6,479 nt of DNA from Pseudomonas sp. (lineage in GTDB: Bacteria > Pseudomonadota > Gammaproteobacteria > Pseudomonadales > Pseudomonadaceae), in the NCBI GenBank assembly GCA_007117785.1, contig SKFV01000011.1, positions 1 through 6,479 of the forward strand. The letters run 5' to 3'. Below the pieces are notes generated by a model, which saw nothing but the letters and a program-made list of their open reading frames with translations, was not told the origin of the DNA and searched no databases. Below, one piece after another: positions 1 through 6,148 of this stretch; position 1 is the stretch's first letter, and every line of letters starts with the position of its first letter. A program made the translations under genes and the position numbers.

Positions 1-207
1 AGCAACTACCTGGCCTTTGAAAGGGTATTGACGTCACCCGGGGTCGCAGTGGCTGACTGGCGTGAGCAGTTTGACCCCGATGAACTGGCGCTCGAACAGG
101 TGCGATTTGAAGAGCGCCTGGAGGCGTGCCCGGAGGCCGAGCGGCCTTACTGGTTACTGCAATACGCCAATCCGGTTATCAGCCGTGGCCTGATCAACAG
201 CCGTTGA
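1..207 (+). CDS. Unrecognised protein, C-terminal end only
   Basis: The first reading frame is open from the left edge to a TGA at 205-207 and gives the last 68 residues of a protein whose start is outside the window. The fragment is soluble in character and acidic, with many Glu, Asp and Arg residues (for example EQFDPDEL and RFEERLEACPEAERP). It ends in a more hydrophobic stretch, YWLLQYANPVISRGLINSR. It has no membrane segment, and I recognise no motif or family. Reasons to treat it as real: the codon use matches the other genes in the window, the composition is that of a folded protein, and it ends just before a convergent gene without overlapping it. I assign no function. Confidence 0.6.
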   Translation, partial: SNYLAFERVLTSPGVAVADWREQFDPDELALEQVRFEERLEACPEAERPYWLLQYANPVISRGLINSR

Positions 208-215
208 CCAGACCA
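186..215 (-). terminator. Hairpin at the tail-to-tail junction, possible terminator of the minus-strand gene
   Basis: On the plus strand TGGCCTGATCAAC (186-198) and GTTGACCAGACCA (203-215) are inverted copies with 11 of 13 positions matching, around a 4-base loop. The two mismatches are C-A and A-C on the plus strand but become U-G and G-U wobble pairs in RNA from the minus strand, so the full 13-bp stem forms only in the leftward transcript. It begins 18 bases past the stop of the leftward gene. No U-run follows on either strand, so this is not a classical intrinsic terminator. It could be a 3'-end stabilising structure or a Rho-independent site of weak type. An overlapping alternative stem pairs GCCGTTG (200-206) with CAACGGC (219-225). 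Confidence 0.3.
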
Positions 216-233
216 AGGCAACGGCCGTCAGGA

Positions 234-518
234 TCAGACGACTGTGCTGATCAGGCTCAGCAGCATTGCCAGGCCAAGGCAGGCGGTGGCTACAGCGTAA
301 AACATGCGGTTGATGCGCTGGGTGGCAGCATCGGTCTCCGGCATCGGAGGGGTGCCCACATTGCTCGCCGGGCTGACAGCAAATATGGTACGACGACTGC
401 GATACTGGGTGGCAAAAATCAGCCAGGCACCACTTAGGGCATAGAACAGCGCCAAGGCGTTGATCACCAGAGCTGGATGATTTAGATAATAGATCCAGGC
501 GGACTGCAATGCGGGCAT
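234..518 (-). CDS. Small predicted inner-membrane protein with two transmembrane helices
   Basis: The product is 94 residues and has two strongly hydrophobic segments, about residues 16-37 (ALVINALALFYALSGAWLIF) and 72-93 (FYAVATACLGLAMLLSLIS). A polar linker of about 34 residues joins them and carries R40, R42, R43, R68 and R71. By the positive-inside rule this linker is cytoplasmic and both ends face the periplasm. I chose the ATG at 516-518 because GGAGA lies 7 bases upstream of it. An in-frame ATG at 534-536 and a TTG at 543-545 would add 6 or 9 residues but have no comparable ribosome binding site. The gene converges on the partial gene at the left edge and diverges from the slyB-like gene, so it is probably transcribed alone. 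I do not recognise the family. The membrane-protein pattern and the binding site argue that it is real, in preference to the longer, Cys/His-rich reading frames overlapping it. Confidence 0.7.
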   Translation of the reverse strand: MPALQSAWIYYLNHPALVINALALFYALSGAWLIFATQYRSRRTIFAVSPASNVGTPPMPETDAATQRINRMFYAVATACLGLAMLLSLISTVV

Positions 519-525
519 GCGAAAT

Positions 526-530
526 TCTCC
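526..530 (-). promoter_or_regulatory. Ribosome binding site fixing the start of the two-helix membrane protein
   Basis: Read on the minus strand these bases are GGAGA, inside CCGGAGAA, 7 bases before the ATG at 516-518. This is the only good Shine-Dalgarno match near the three possible in-frame starts and decides for the 94-residue product. Confidence 0.65.
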
Positions 531-599
531 GGACATGCTCGGCAACCTGCACGATCTTGTTGTTGTTCTGACGGGTTACAACGAAGCGTTTACATGGCT

Positions 600-623
600 G
601 GCAGCAATTTTTATACCGCTGCC
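600..623 (-). promoter_or_regulatory. Candidate promoter -10 (TATAAA) enclosed by a perfect 6-bp inverted repeat
   Basis: On the minus strand a TATAAA hexamer (610-615) sits between GGCAGC and GCTGCC arms (600-605 and 618-623), 12 bases apart. The hexamer matches 5 of 6 positions of a sigma70 -10. A transcript starting here would have an untranslated leader of about 85 bases before the minus-strand gene at 518. No convincing -35 lies 16-18 bases upstream, so either an activator is needed or the hexamer is chance. The repeat could be an operator that lets a dimeric regulator cover the -10. Confidence 0.3.
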
Positions 624-753
624 GACTAAAAATCTTGTTCATGATAACGGATTCGCCTTTTCCGATCGAGTTTCAATCAGCGTATTCGGATTAACGGCGG
701 CCTGATGGTAACTTCGATTGTCTGAACGCAACATTTGCGGCTGCCTGTAGTCA

Positions 754-759
754 TAGAAT
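754..759 (+). promoter_or_regulatory. Candidate -10 hexamer (TAGAAT) for the slyB-like gene
   Basis: TAGAAT matches 5 of 6 positions of the sigma70 -10 and lies 41 bases before the ATG at 801. Transcription would start near 766, with a leader of about 35 bases. No good -35 exists at standard spacing; the closest match, TTGCGG at 735-740, is only 13 bases upstream and therefore too near. The bases after the hexamer contain two AGTTAA repeats, described among the findings. Confidence 0.3.
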
Positions 760-800
760 CAGCAGTTAAACTTTCATCCCTTAAGTTAAGGTGAACCAAA

Positions 801-1265
801 ATGAAAAAACATGTGTTGTGGATGCCGTTGGTGCTGGTTTTCAGTCTGTTCAGTGTCGGCTGTGCTTCTCAACTGACTGGCGATACCTATTCGCGCAGTG
901 AGGCGCGGGCACCGCAAACCGTGCGAATGGGCACGGTGGAGTCAGTACGTATGGTACAGATTGAGGGTACCAGAACCCCGATTGGTGCTGGTGCGGGCGC
1001 TGTTGTAGGTGGTGTCGCCGGGAGTGGTGTGGGTGGTGGTCGTGGCACGGGTATTGCCACGGTGTTGGGTGCGGTCGCTGGTGGTATGGCAGGGGCTGCT
1101 GCTGAAGAAGGGCTGACTCGCCGTCAGGGTGTTGAAATCACCGTTACCGAGGACAGTGGGCATACCCGTGCTTACGTGCAACAAGTGACTGATAACATGA
1201 GCTTTGCGCCAGGTGACCGTGTGCGTATTACCACTGTGAATGGCACTTCAAGGGTGACCAAGTAA
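801..1265 (+). CDS. slyB: SlyB-type outer-membrane lipoprotein with glycine-zipper domain
   Basis: The product is 154 residues, close to the 155 of Escherichia coli SlyB as I remember it. Residues 1-20 are a lipoprotein signal peptide (MKKH, hydrophobic core, SVG) with the lipid-modified Cys at position 21. The -3 residue is Ser rather than the usual Leu, but the lipobox is otherwise acceptable. Ala follows the Cys, not Asp, so export to the outer membrane is expected. The early motif LTGDTYSRSEA matches the LSGDVYTASEA region of SlyB. Residues 62-100 are a glycine zipper (GAGAGAVVGG, GSGVGGGRG, GAVAGGMAG) of the 17-kDa antigen/2TM type, and a small beta-rich C-terminal domain (about 109-154) follows. 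The start is supported by AAGGTGA 6 bases before the ATG. In enteric bacteria SlyB belongs to the PhoPQ envelope-stress response and stabilises the outer membrane; that role here is inferred. The gene has its own spacing on both sides and does not look part of the antiporter operon. Confidence 0.9.
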   Translation: MKKHVLWMPLVLVFSLFSVGCASQLTGDTYSRSEARAPQTVRMGTVESVRMVQIEGTRTPIGAGAGAVVGGVAGSGVGGGRGTGIATVLGAVAGGMAGAAAEEGLTRRQGVEITVTEDSGHTRAYVQQVTDNMSFAPGDRVRITTVNGTSRVTK

Positions 1266-1289
1266 GCCAAAATCGCGTAACCTGCACGT

Positions 1290-1308
1290 GCCCGTCACAA
1301 TGGCGGGC
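1290..1308 (+). terminator. GC-rich hairpin after the slyB-like gene
   Basis: GCCCGTCA (1290-1297) pairs with TGGCGGGC (1301-1308) around a CAA loop, giving 8 pairs of which one is a U-G wobble. It begins 24 bases past the TAA stop. The sequence after it (TGTACCCCGG) has no U-run, so intrinsic termination would be weak. The structure may instead protect the 3' end of the lipoprotein message. It is still the best candidate boundary between slyB and the antiporter operon. Confidence 0.4.
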
Positions 1309-1542
1309 TGTACCCCGGATTATAAAGCAGATAAGGGATGACTATGCCGGCCTTGCGCGCTTGTAACAAGATATTTCAAAAAGAAATCTGTTCCCTTCTT
1401 ATTTATGGTGTCGAGACGATAGCGTCCATCTCTCATAGAAATAGTGCTGTCAAGATGTTGCCGGCGGTATGATCTGTGTTAAAAATCATCGGTCTGCCGC
1501 CATGGGCAGCCATAACTGATTGATCAGGACGGAACATCGCTC
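1309..1542 (+). other. Non-coding leader region upstream of the antiporter operon
   Basis: No plausible gene lies here in any frame. The stretch is more AT-rich than its surroundings and contains several short inverted repeats: CTTGT-A-ACAAG (1360-1370), ATTTC-AAAAA-GAAAT (1373-1387, followed by a pyrimidine-rich run), ATGAT/ATCAT (1469-1473 and 1485-1489), CTGCC/GGCAG (1494-1498 and 1505-1509) and CTGAT/ATCAG (1516-1520 and 1523-1527). The length, composition and clustering suggest that the operon's promoter and control sites are here. I cannot tell which of the repeats matter. Confidence 0.5.
1458..1486 (+). promoter_or_regulatory. Weak sigma70-like promoter candidate for the mnh operon
   Basis: TTGCCG (1458-1463) and AAAAAT (1481-1486) are separated by 17 bases and each match the consensus at 4 of 6 positions. 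A transcript would start near 1493, about 50 bases before the mnhA ATG. The match is modest and other AT-rich spots in the leader could serve, so this is only a candidate. Confidence 0.22.
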
Positions 1543-4269
1543 ATGCTTGTTGCCTTGTTGGCTATCACAATTAATGCGTTGTGCGCGCCCTTTATCTGGC
1601 GTGCAGTCCCCAAACACGCGGGATGGTTATTGGCACTGGTGCCGGCGGCTTGCTTTATCTGGTTTGCTACCCAGATCCCACTGGTCGCTTCCGGTGAGGT
1701 AGTTACCGCCACCCTGGCCTGGGTGCCGGCACTGGATGTCAGCCTGACGTTGCGGCTGGACGGTCTGGCGCTGATTTTCGCTCTGCTGATCAGCGGTATA
1801 GGGGCGTTGATCGTACTGTATGCCGGTGCTTATCTGGATGCACATCATCATCTTGGGCGCTTTTACGCCTACCTGTTGATCTTCATGATGGCCATGCTCG
1901 GTTTGGTGCTGGCCGATGATCTGATTGCCCTGTTTGTCTTCTGGGAGCTGACCAGTGTCGCCTCCTATCTGCTGATCAGTTATAACCACGAAAGCCCTGA
2001 ATCCCGTCGCGCCGCCTTGCAGGCCCTGCTGATCACCGCTGGCGGCGGCCTTGCGCTGTTGGCCGGTCTGGTGTTGTTGGGCATCGCTGGCGATGCCTGG
2101 CAGATTTCCCAGTTGGATGCAGCCGTGGTGCAGGGTAGTGCCCTGTTCCCGGCGATCATGGCGCTGGTATTGATTGGTTGTTTCACCAAATCGGCCCAGT
2201 TTCCGTTCCATCTCTGGTTGCCCAATGCGATGAATGCGCCGACCCCGGTGTCGGCTTACCTGCACTCAGCAACCATGGTCAAAGCTGGCGTCTATCTGCT
2301 GGCCAGGCTCAACCCGACGCTGGGTGGCGGTATGACCTGGAGCACCATACTGGTAGTACTGGGTGCCACCACTGCATTGCTCGGTGCCATCCTGGCCATT
2401 CGCCAATATGATCTCAAGCGTATGCTGGCCTATACCACAGTTGCGGTGCTTGGCCAGTTGACCATGCTGATTGGTACCAACACGACCTACGGCCTGCAAG
2501 CTTTCATTCTGTATCTGGTAGCCCACTCCTTCTACAAGGGGGCGCTGTTCATGGCGGTGGGTGCGATTGATCATTCCACCGGAACGCGGGATTTGCGCAA
2601 GCTGGGTGGCTTGTTGATGGTGATGCCGGTGACCGCTTTTGCCGTCGGGCTGGCTGCCTTTTCCAATGCCGGTTTGCCGCCGTTCTTTGGTTTTATCGCC
2701 AAGGAGTTCAAATACGCCGGTCTGATGCAGTTGGGTCCTCTGGGCCTGACCGTTACCGGGGTCATGATCCTGACCAATGCGCTGTTGGTCGCTGCAGCTG
2801 CGTTGATTTTCTTCAAGACTTTCATGGGCCGCAAACAGGACTTCGGTGACCACCATCCGCACGAAGTGAGCCCTTTCCTCTGGCTGGGGCCATTGATGCT
2901 GGCGATCGGTGGTTTTGTGCTCGGGGCCTGGAATCACTGGCCGGAAACCTGGCTGATCAATACGGCAGTACAGAACATTTCCAGCACGGAGATTGCCGTT
3001 GATCTCTACCTCTGGGGTGGTCTGACCCCTGCGGTTATCGCCAGTATCCTGACGCTGACACTTGGCACCCTGTTCTATTTCAAGGCCAATGCGGTGCGCG
3101 AATTTGCCGAGCGCCTTGGTCGCGCCTCACGGATCAGTGGTGACCTGCTCTGGGATTTGCTGCTTGGTCGCGTCTTCCAGGTGGCCGGTGGCGTTGCCCG
3201 CCAATTCCAGCATGGTTCGTTACGCCTGCACGTTGGCCTGATGACCATGGTAATTACCTGCAGTGTGCTGGTTGGCATCATCATGCTGGGCGGCAATCCC
3301 TTTGTGACGACTGAACTGTCGACCGTGCGTCTGTCTGGTGTCATTGGTTGTCTGTTGGCGCTGGGTGGGGCTGCAGGTGCGGCCTTTATGGCCGGTCGCC
3401 TGGCCTTGGTTGCCTCCCTCGGTGCCAGTGGTCTGGGCCTGGCGCTGTTCTATGTGTCGGTCAATGCGCCGGATGTGGCGTTGACCCAGTTGATGGTGGA
3501 AACCCTGACCGTAGTGTTCCTGGCCATTGTGTTGCGGCGCATGCCGATGGTGCCAGCCAGTGGCTCCTCGCGGCTGCGGGTGAACGCCTGGCACGCGGTC
3601 GTTGCGATCAGTTTCGGGGTGGTGGTTACCTTGATGCTGATGATTACCGTTGCTCAGCCGCTACCGGGCAATCTGGCCGAATGGTTCCTCAACAACAGCC
3701 TGCCGGCGGGTTACGGCAGTAACGTGGTTAACGTAATCCTGGTTGACTTCCGCGCCGTGGATACGCTGGGTGAAATCGTAGTGGTGGCCATTGCCGCACT
3801 GGCAGCGGCGACCTTGTTGGGTGCCGGCCAGGCCCCGGATGAAAAGCCCAAGGGTATGCCGGAATTCGGTTCGGTACTGATTCGTCAGGGCATGCGCCCG
3901 CTGGCAGCCCTGCTGCTGATGGTGTCGCTGGTGATTCTGTGGCGCGGGCACAATTTGCCGGGTGGTGGCTTTATTGGCGGCCTGGTCGCTGCCACGGGTT
4001 TCACGCTGATGATTGTGACCTATGGTCGCGGTATTCAGCGTGGTCTGAACCGGATTACACCGCCAACGGTAATCGCGGTGGGCCTGGCTTTTGCCGTCGG
4101 CGCCGGCTTCTTTGGTCTGTTCAATGGTGAGGACTATATGCAGGGTTACTGGATCGAGCCCTTCGGGCTCAAGCTGGGCACCCCTTTGATTTTTGATATC
4201 GGCGTCTTTCTGACCGTCTTTGGTTCAGTGATGCATATGCTGCGAAACCTGATCGGGAGGGCTGCCTGA
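1543..4269 (+). CDS. mnhA: Na+/H+ antiporter subunit A with subunit B fused at the C-terminus (MnhA-MnhB / MrpAB)
   Basis: This is the largest subunit of the Mrp-type monovalent cation/proton antiporter, an inner-membrane relative of complex I subunit NuoL. Roughly residues 60-430 are the NuoL-like antiporter fold. Key charged residues are in place: E135 in FVFWELTSVASYLLI, K216 in FTKSAQFPFHLWLP, H241 and K247 in YLHSATMVKAGVYLL, H328 and K332 in AHSFYKGALF, and K387 in GFIAKEFKY. Residues about 595-670 are the MbhD-like part (E653 in LMVETLTVVFLAIVLRR) and about 725-765 the MbhE-like part (VDFRAVDTLGEI, E744). Residues about 777-905 are an MnhB domain, marked by WRGHNLPGGGFIGGL. Typical stand-alone A is near 800 residues and B near 140, so 908 fits an A-B fusion, as known in Pseudomonas and Rhizobium Pha/Sha systems. 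The ATG has only a weak Shine-Dalgarno (GGA, 9 bases upstream), and an in-frame stop at 1513 limits upstream alternatives. It overlaps mnhC by one base. Confidence 0.96.
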   Translation: MLVALLAITINALCAPFIWRAVPKHAGWLLALVPAACFIWFATQIPLVASGEVVTATLAWVPALDVSLTLRLDGLALIFALLISGIGALIVLYAGAYLDAHHHLGRFYAYLLIFMMAMLGLVLADDLIALFVFWELTSVASYLLISYNHESPESRRAALQALLITAGGGLALLAGLVLLGIAGDAWQISQLDAAVVQGSALFPAIMALVLIGCFTKSAQFPFHLWLPNAMNAPTPVSAYLHSATMVKAGVYLLARLNPTLGGGMTWSTILVVLGATTALLGAILAIRQYDLKRMLAYTTVAVLGQLTMLIGTNTTYGLQAFILYLVAHSFYKGALFMAVGAIDHSTGTRDLRKLGGLLMVMPVTAFAVGLAAFSNAGLPPFFGFIAKEFKYAGLMQLGPLGLTVTGVMILTNALLVAAAALIFFKTFMGRKQDFGDHHPHEVSPFLWLGPLMLAIGGFVLGAWNHWPETWLINTAVQNISSTEIAVDLYLWGGLTPAVIASILTLTLGTLFYFKANAVREFAERLGRASRISGDLLWDLLLGRVFQVAGGVARQFQHGSLRLHVGLMTMVITCSVLVGIIMLGGNPFVTTELSTVRLSGVIGCLLALGGAAGAAFMAGRLALVASLGASGLGLALFYVSVNAPDVALTQLMVETLTVVFLAIVLRRMPMVPASGSSRLRVNAWHAVVAISFGVVVTLMLMITVAQPLPGNLAEWFLNNSLPAGYGSNVVNVILVDFRAVDTLGEIVVVAIAALAAATLLGAGQAPDEKPKGMPEFGSVLIRQGMRPLAALLLMVSLVILWRGHNLPGGGFIGGLVAATGFTLMIVTYGRGIQRGLNRITPPTVIAVGLAFAVGAGFFGLFNGEDYMQGYWIEPFGLKLGTPLIFDIGVFLTVFGSVMHMLRNLIGRAA

Positions 4270-4661
4270 TGGAATGGATTGCTGCAATTACCGTCGGCAC
4301 CATGGCCGGTCTGGGTATCTGGATGATGCTCGATCAGCATTTGATGCGGGTGGTACTGGGTATAGCTGTGCTGGGCAATGCGATCAATATGGGCGTACTC
4401 ACCAGCGGTCGCTTCAGTGGCGACAAGGCGGCATTCATTTTTTCCGGCAGTGAAGTCGCAGATGCTGCGAATCCGCTGCCCCAGGCGCTGGTATTGACCG
4501 CCATCGTGATCGGCTTTGCGCTATTTGTGTTTGCCTTGGCGGTACTCAAGCGTACCCATGAGCTGCATGGCGACAAGGATACCGACAATGTCAGTTCGGT
4601 AACCGAGCAGCCGGCACCTGATGATTGTGAAGACAGTTCGCCGGCGGAGGATCGCCGATGA
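4269..4661 (+). CDS. mnhC: Na+/H+ antiporter subunit C (MnhC / MrpC, NuoK-like)
   Basis: The 130-residue protein resembles NuoK of complex I (Oxidored_q2 family). It has three hydrophobic segments (about residues 5-21, 26-47 and 74-96). The last contains the family hallmark PLPQALVLTAIVIGFA. In the Mrp complex this subunit sits between the A and D antiporter-like subunits and helps link their proton and cation paths. The start is clear: the ATG overlaps the mnhA stop in TGATG, and GGGAGG (4255-4260) lies 8 bases upstream. From about residue 98 the protein ends in a highly charged, mostly acidic tail (HGDKDTDNV ... DDCEDSSPAEDRR) predicted to be disordered. Such a tail is variable in the family and its role is unknown. 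The end overlaps mnhD by four bases (ATGA). Confidence 0.95.
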   Translation: MEWIAAITVGTMAGLGIWMMLDQHLMRVVLGIAVLGNAINMGVLTSGRFSGDKAAFIFSGSEVADAANPLPQALVLTAIVIGFALFVFALAVLKRTHELHGDKDTDNVSSVTEQPAPDDCEDSSPAEDRR

Positions 4662-6148
4662 ATACGCTTCTGGTCCTGCCGGTCATGATTCCGCTGACCA
4701 CCCTGTTGTTGGCACTGTTTTTCAAGCGTCAGCATCACTTGGTCAGTGCCATCAGCTTGCTGGGTACCTTTGCTCTGCTGGTAACAGGTGTCTATCTGGT
4801 CGTGCTTGCTCATCAGGGTGTCGTGCTCAGTGGGCAGATGGCCGGCTGGCAGGCACCCTTTGGTATCAGTCTGGTCATTGATCGCCTGTCCGCCGTGATG
4901 GTTGCGATTACCGGTGTGATTGGTCTGGCGACTCTGGTCTATTCGCACAAACAACCGATGCCGGCTGACTTTCTGCGGGATGTGCACCTGTTCGTGCAGG
5001 GGCTTTTGGCCGGCATCTGTGGCGCCTTTATCACGGCAGATATCTTCAACCTCTATGTCTGGTTTGAAGTACTGCTGATCGGTTCCTTCGCCCTGATTGC
5101 GCTGGGCGGCGGCGAGCGGCGTTTGTCCGGTGCGATGACCTATCTGGTCCTCAATATGCTGGCGACGCTGATGTTTCTGCTCGCCGCCGGTCTCGTATAC
5201 GGCACTACCGGCACCCTGAATATGGGTGAGCTGGCATTGCTGTTCCGCGCCGGTGAGGCCAGTGATGGGGCCTGGCTCGGGGTGATCGTGATGCTGCTGT
5301 CATTCTCGATCAAGGCTGCCTTGTTTCCGCTGTTTGGCTGGCTGCCAGCCAGTTATCACGTGGCCTGGACGCCGGTCTCTGCCTTGTTTGCCGGGCTGCT
5401 GACCAAGGTCGGGGTCTATGCATTGATCCGTATCGTTACCCTGTTGTGGCCGGAACCGGGCGTCGTGCATACGGTATTGCTCTGGGTTGCCTGCGCGACC
5501 ATGCTGATTGGTGTGCTCGGGGCGGCGGCGCAAACCGAAGTGCGGCGTATCCTGTCGTTCCACATTGTCAGTCAGGTCGGTTACATGGTGCTGGGTCTGG
5601 CGCTGGCGACACCGCTGGCTCTGGCTGGTGCGGTGTTCTACCTGATTCACCATATCGTGGTAAAAGCCAATCTGTTCTTTGTTGCCGGCATCGCTGCACG
5701 CCTCACCGGTTCCGAACGCCTGGCAGCGATGGGCGGGCTCTATCACAGCAAGCCATTGCTGGCGGTGCTCTTTGCCATCCCAGCCTTGTCACTGGCGGGT
5801 ATTCCACCCTTGTCAGGCTTCTGGGCCAAGTTCGTACTGGTCAAGGCCAGTCTGGATGCGGGTGTCTGGTGGGCTGCCTTCTTTGCGCTGTTGACCGGTA
5901 TCTTTACCTTGTTGTCGATGAGCAAGATCTGGAACGAAAGCTTCCTCAAGGCCCATCCGCAGCCACAACTGGTGGCCAATAATGGCGACGGCCCGCGCGG
6001 TGCCTGGGTAACGGTAGCGGTATTGGGTGCAATTACTGTGGTAATCGGCTGTGGCGCCGGGCCAGTGATGGAGTATGCCACTGCGGCTGCCGAGCAACTG
6101 GTGGCAGCGCCGGCTTATCTGCAACTCCTGTCCCCGGAGGTGAATTGA
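4658..6148 (+). CDS. mnhD: Na+/H+ antiporter subunit D (MnhD / MrpD, NuoN/NuoM-like)
   Basis: The product is 496 residues, the usual length for MrpD, and consists almost wholly of hydrophobic helices of the proton-translocating antiporter family (Proton_antipo_M). The residues known as essential in this subunit are visible: E137 in NLYVWFEVLLIGSFAL, K219 in FSIKAALFPLFGWLP, K250 in AGLLTKVGVYAL, H331, H332 and K336 in YLIHHIVVKANLFF, and K391 in GFWAKFVLVKASLD. From memory, E137 and K219 have the same numbers in the well-studied Bacillus protein. With subunit A it forms the ion-transporting core of the complex. The ATG lies in an ATGA overlap with the mnhC stop, and GGAGG (4646-4650) lies 7 bases upstream. 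This arrangement favours coupled translation. There is no sign of truncation or frameshift. Confidence 0.96.
   Translation: MNTLLVLPVMIPLTTLLLALFFKRQHHLVSAISLLGTFALLVTGVYLVVLAHQGVVLSGQMAGWQAPFGISLVIDRLSAVMVAITGVIGLATLVYSHKQPMPADFLRDVHLFVQGLLAGICGAFITADIFNLYVWFEVLLIGSFALIALGGGERRLSGAMTYLVLNMLATLMFLLAAGLVYGTTGTLNMGELALLFRAGEASDGAWLGVIVMLLSFSIKAALFPLFGWLPASYHVAWTPVSALFAGLLTKVGVYALIRIVTLLWPEPGVVHTVLLWVACATMLIGVLGAAAQTEVRRILSFHIVSQVGYMVLGLALATPLALAGAVFYLIHHIVVKANLFFVAGIAARLTGSERLAAMGGLYHSKPLLAVLFAIPALSLAGIPPLSGFWAKFVLVKASLDAGVWWAAFFALLTGIFTLLSMSKIWNESFLKAHPQPQLVANNGDGPRGAWVTVAVLGAITVVIGCGAGPVMEYATAAAEQLVAAPAYLQLLSPEVN

Noticed and set aside
247..254. CTGATCAG palindrome and nearby GATCAG repeats
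   Set aside because: They lie in the coding end of the minus-strand gene, are short and have a common sequence. They are best explained by chance.
126..437. Plus-strand open frame of 103 codons
   Set aside because: It overlaps both the partial gene and the opposite-strand gene, and its composition is typical of an antisense shadow.
154..642. Minus-strand open frame of 162 codons overlapping the two-helix membrane protein
   Set aside because: It has a scattered Cys/His/Gln/Ser-rich composition, no domain and no good ribosome binding site. It covers the better-supported 94-residue gene in another frame and runs into the partial gene at the left.
517..705. Plus-strand open frame of 62 codons in the divergent intergenic region
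   Set aside because: The only possible start overlaps the start of the minus-strand gene and has no ribosome binding site. The product shows no motif and the region is better explained as promoter DNA.
962..1100. Repetitive GGT/GGC-rich stretch
   Set aside because: It is the glycine-zipper coding region of the slyB-like gene, not a DNA-level repeat array.
1520..1702. Plus-strand 60-codon frame that starts just before mnhA
   Set aside because: It overlaps the conserved start of mnhA in another frame and has no ribosome binding site or motif. A leader peptide seemed possible, but there is no regulatory codon run.
1627..2937. Two long back-to-back minus-strand open frames (212 and 223 codons) opposite mnhA
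   Set aside because: Their Gln/His/Arg-rich, low-hydrophobic products are the usual antisense reading of codons for membrane helices in GC-rich DNA. mnhA is unambiguous on the other strand.
4334..4987. Minus-strand open frame of 217 codons across the mnhC/mnhD junction
   Set aside because: It lies opposite two well-recognised genes, with the same antisense composition and no start signals.
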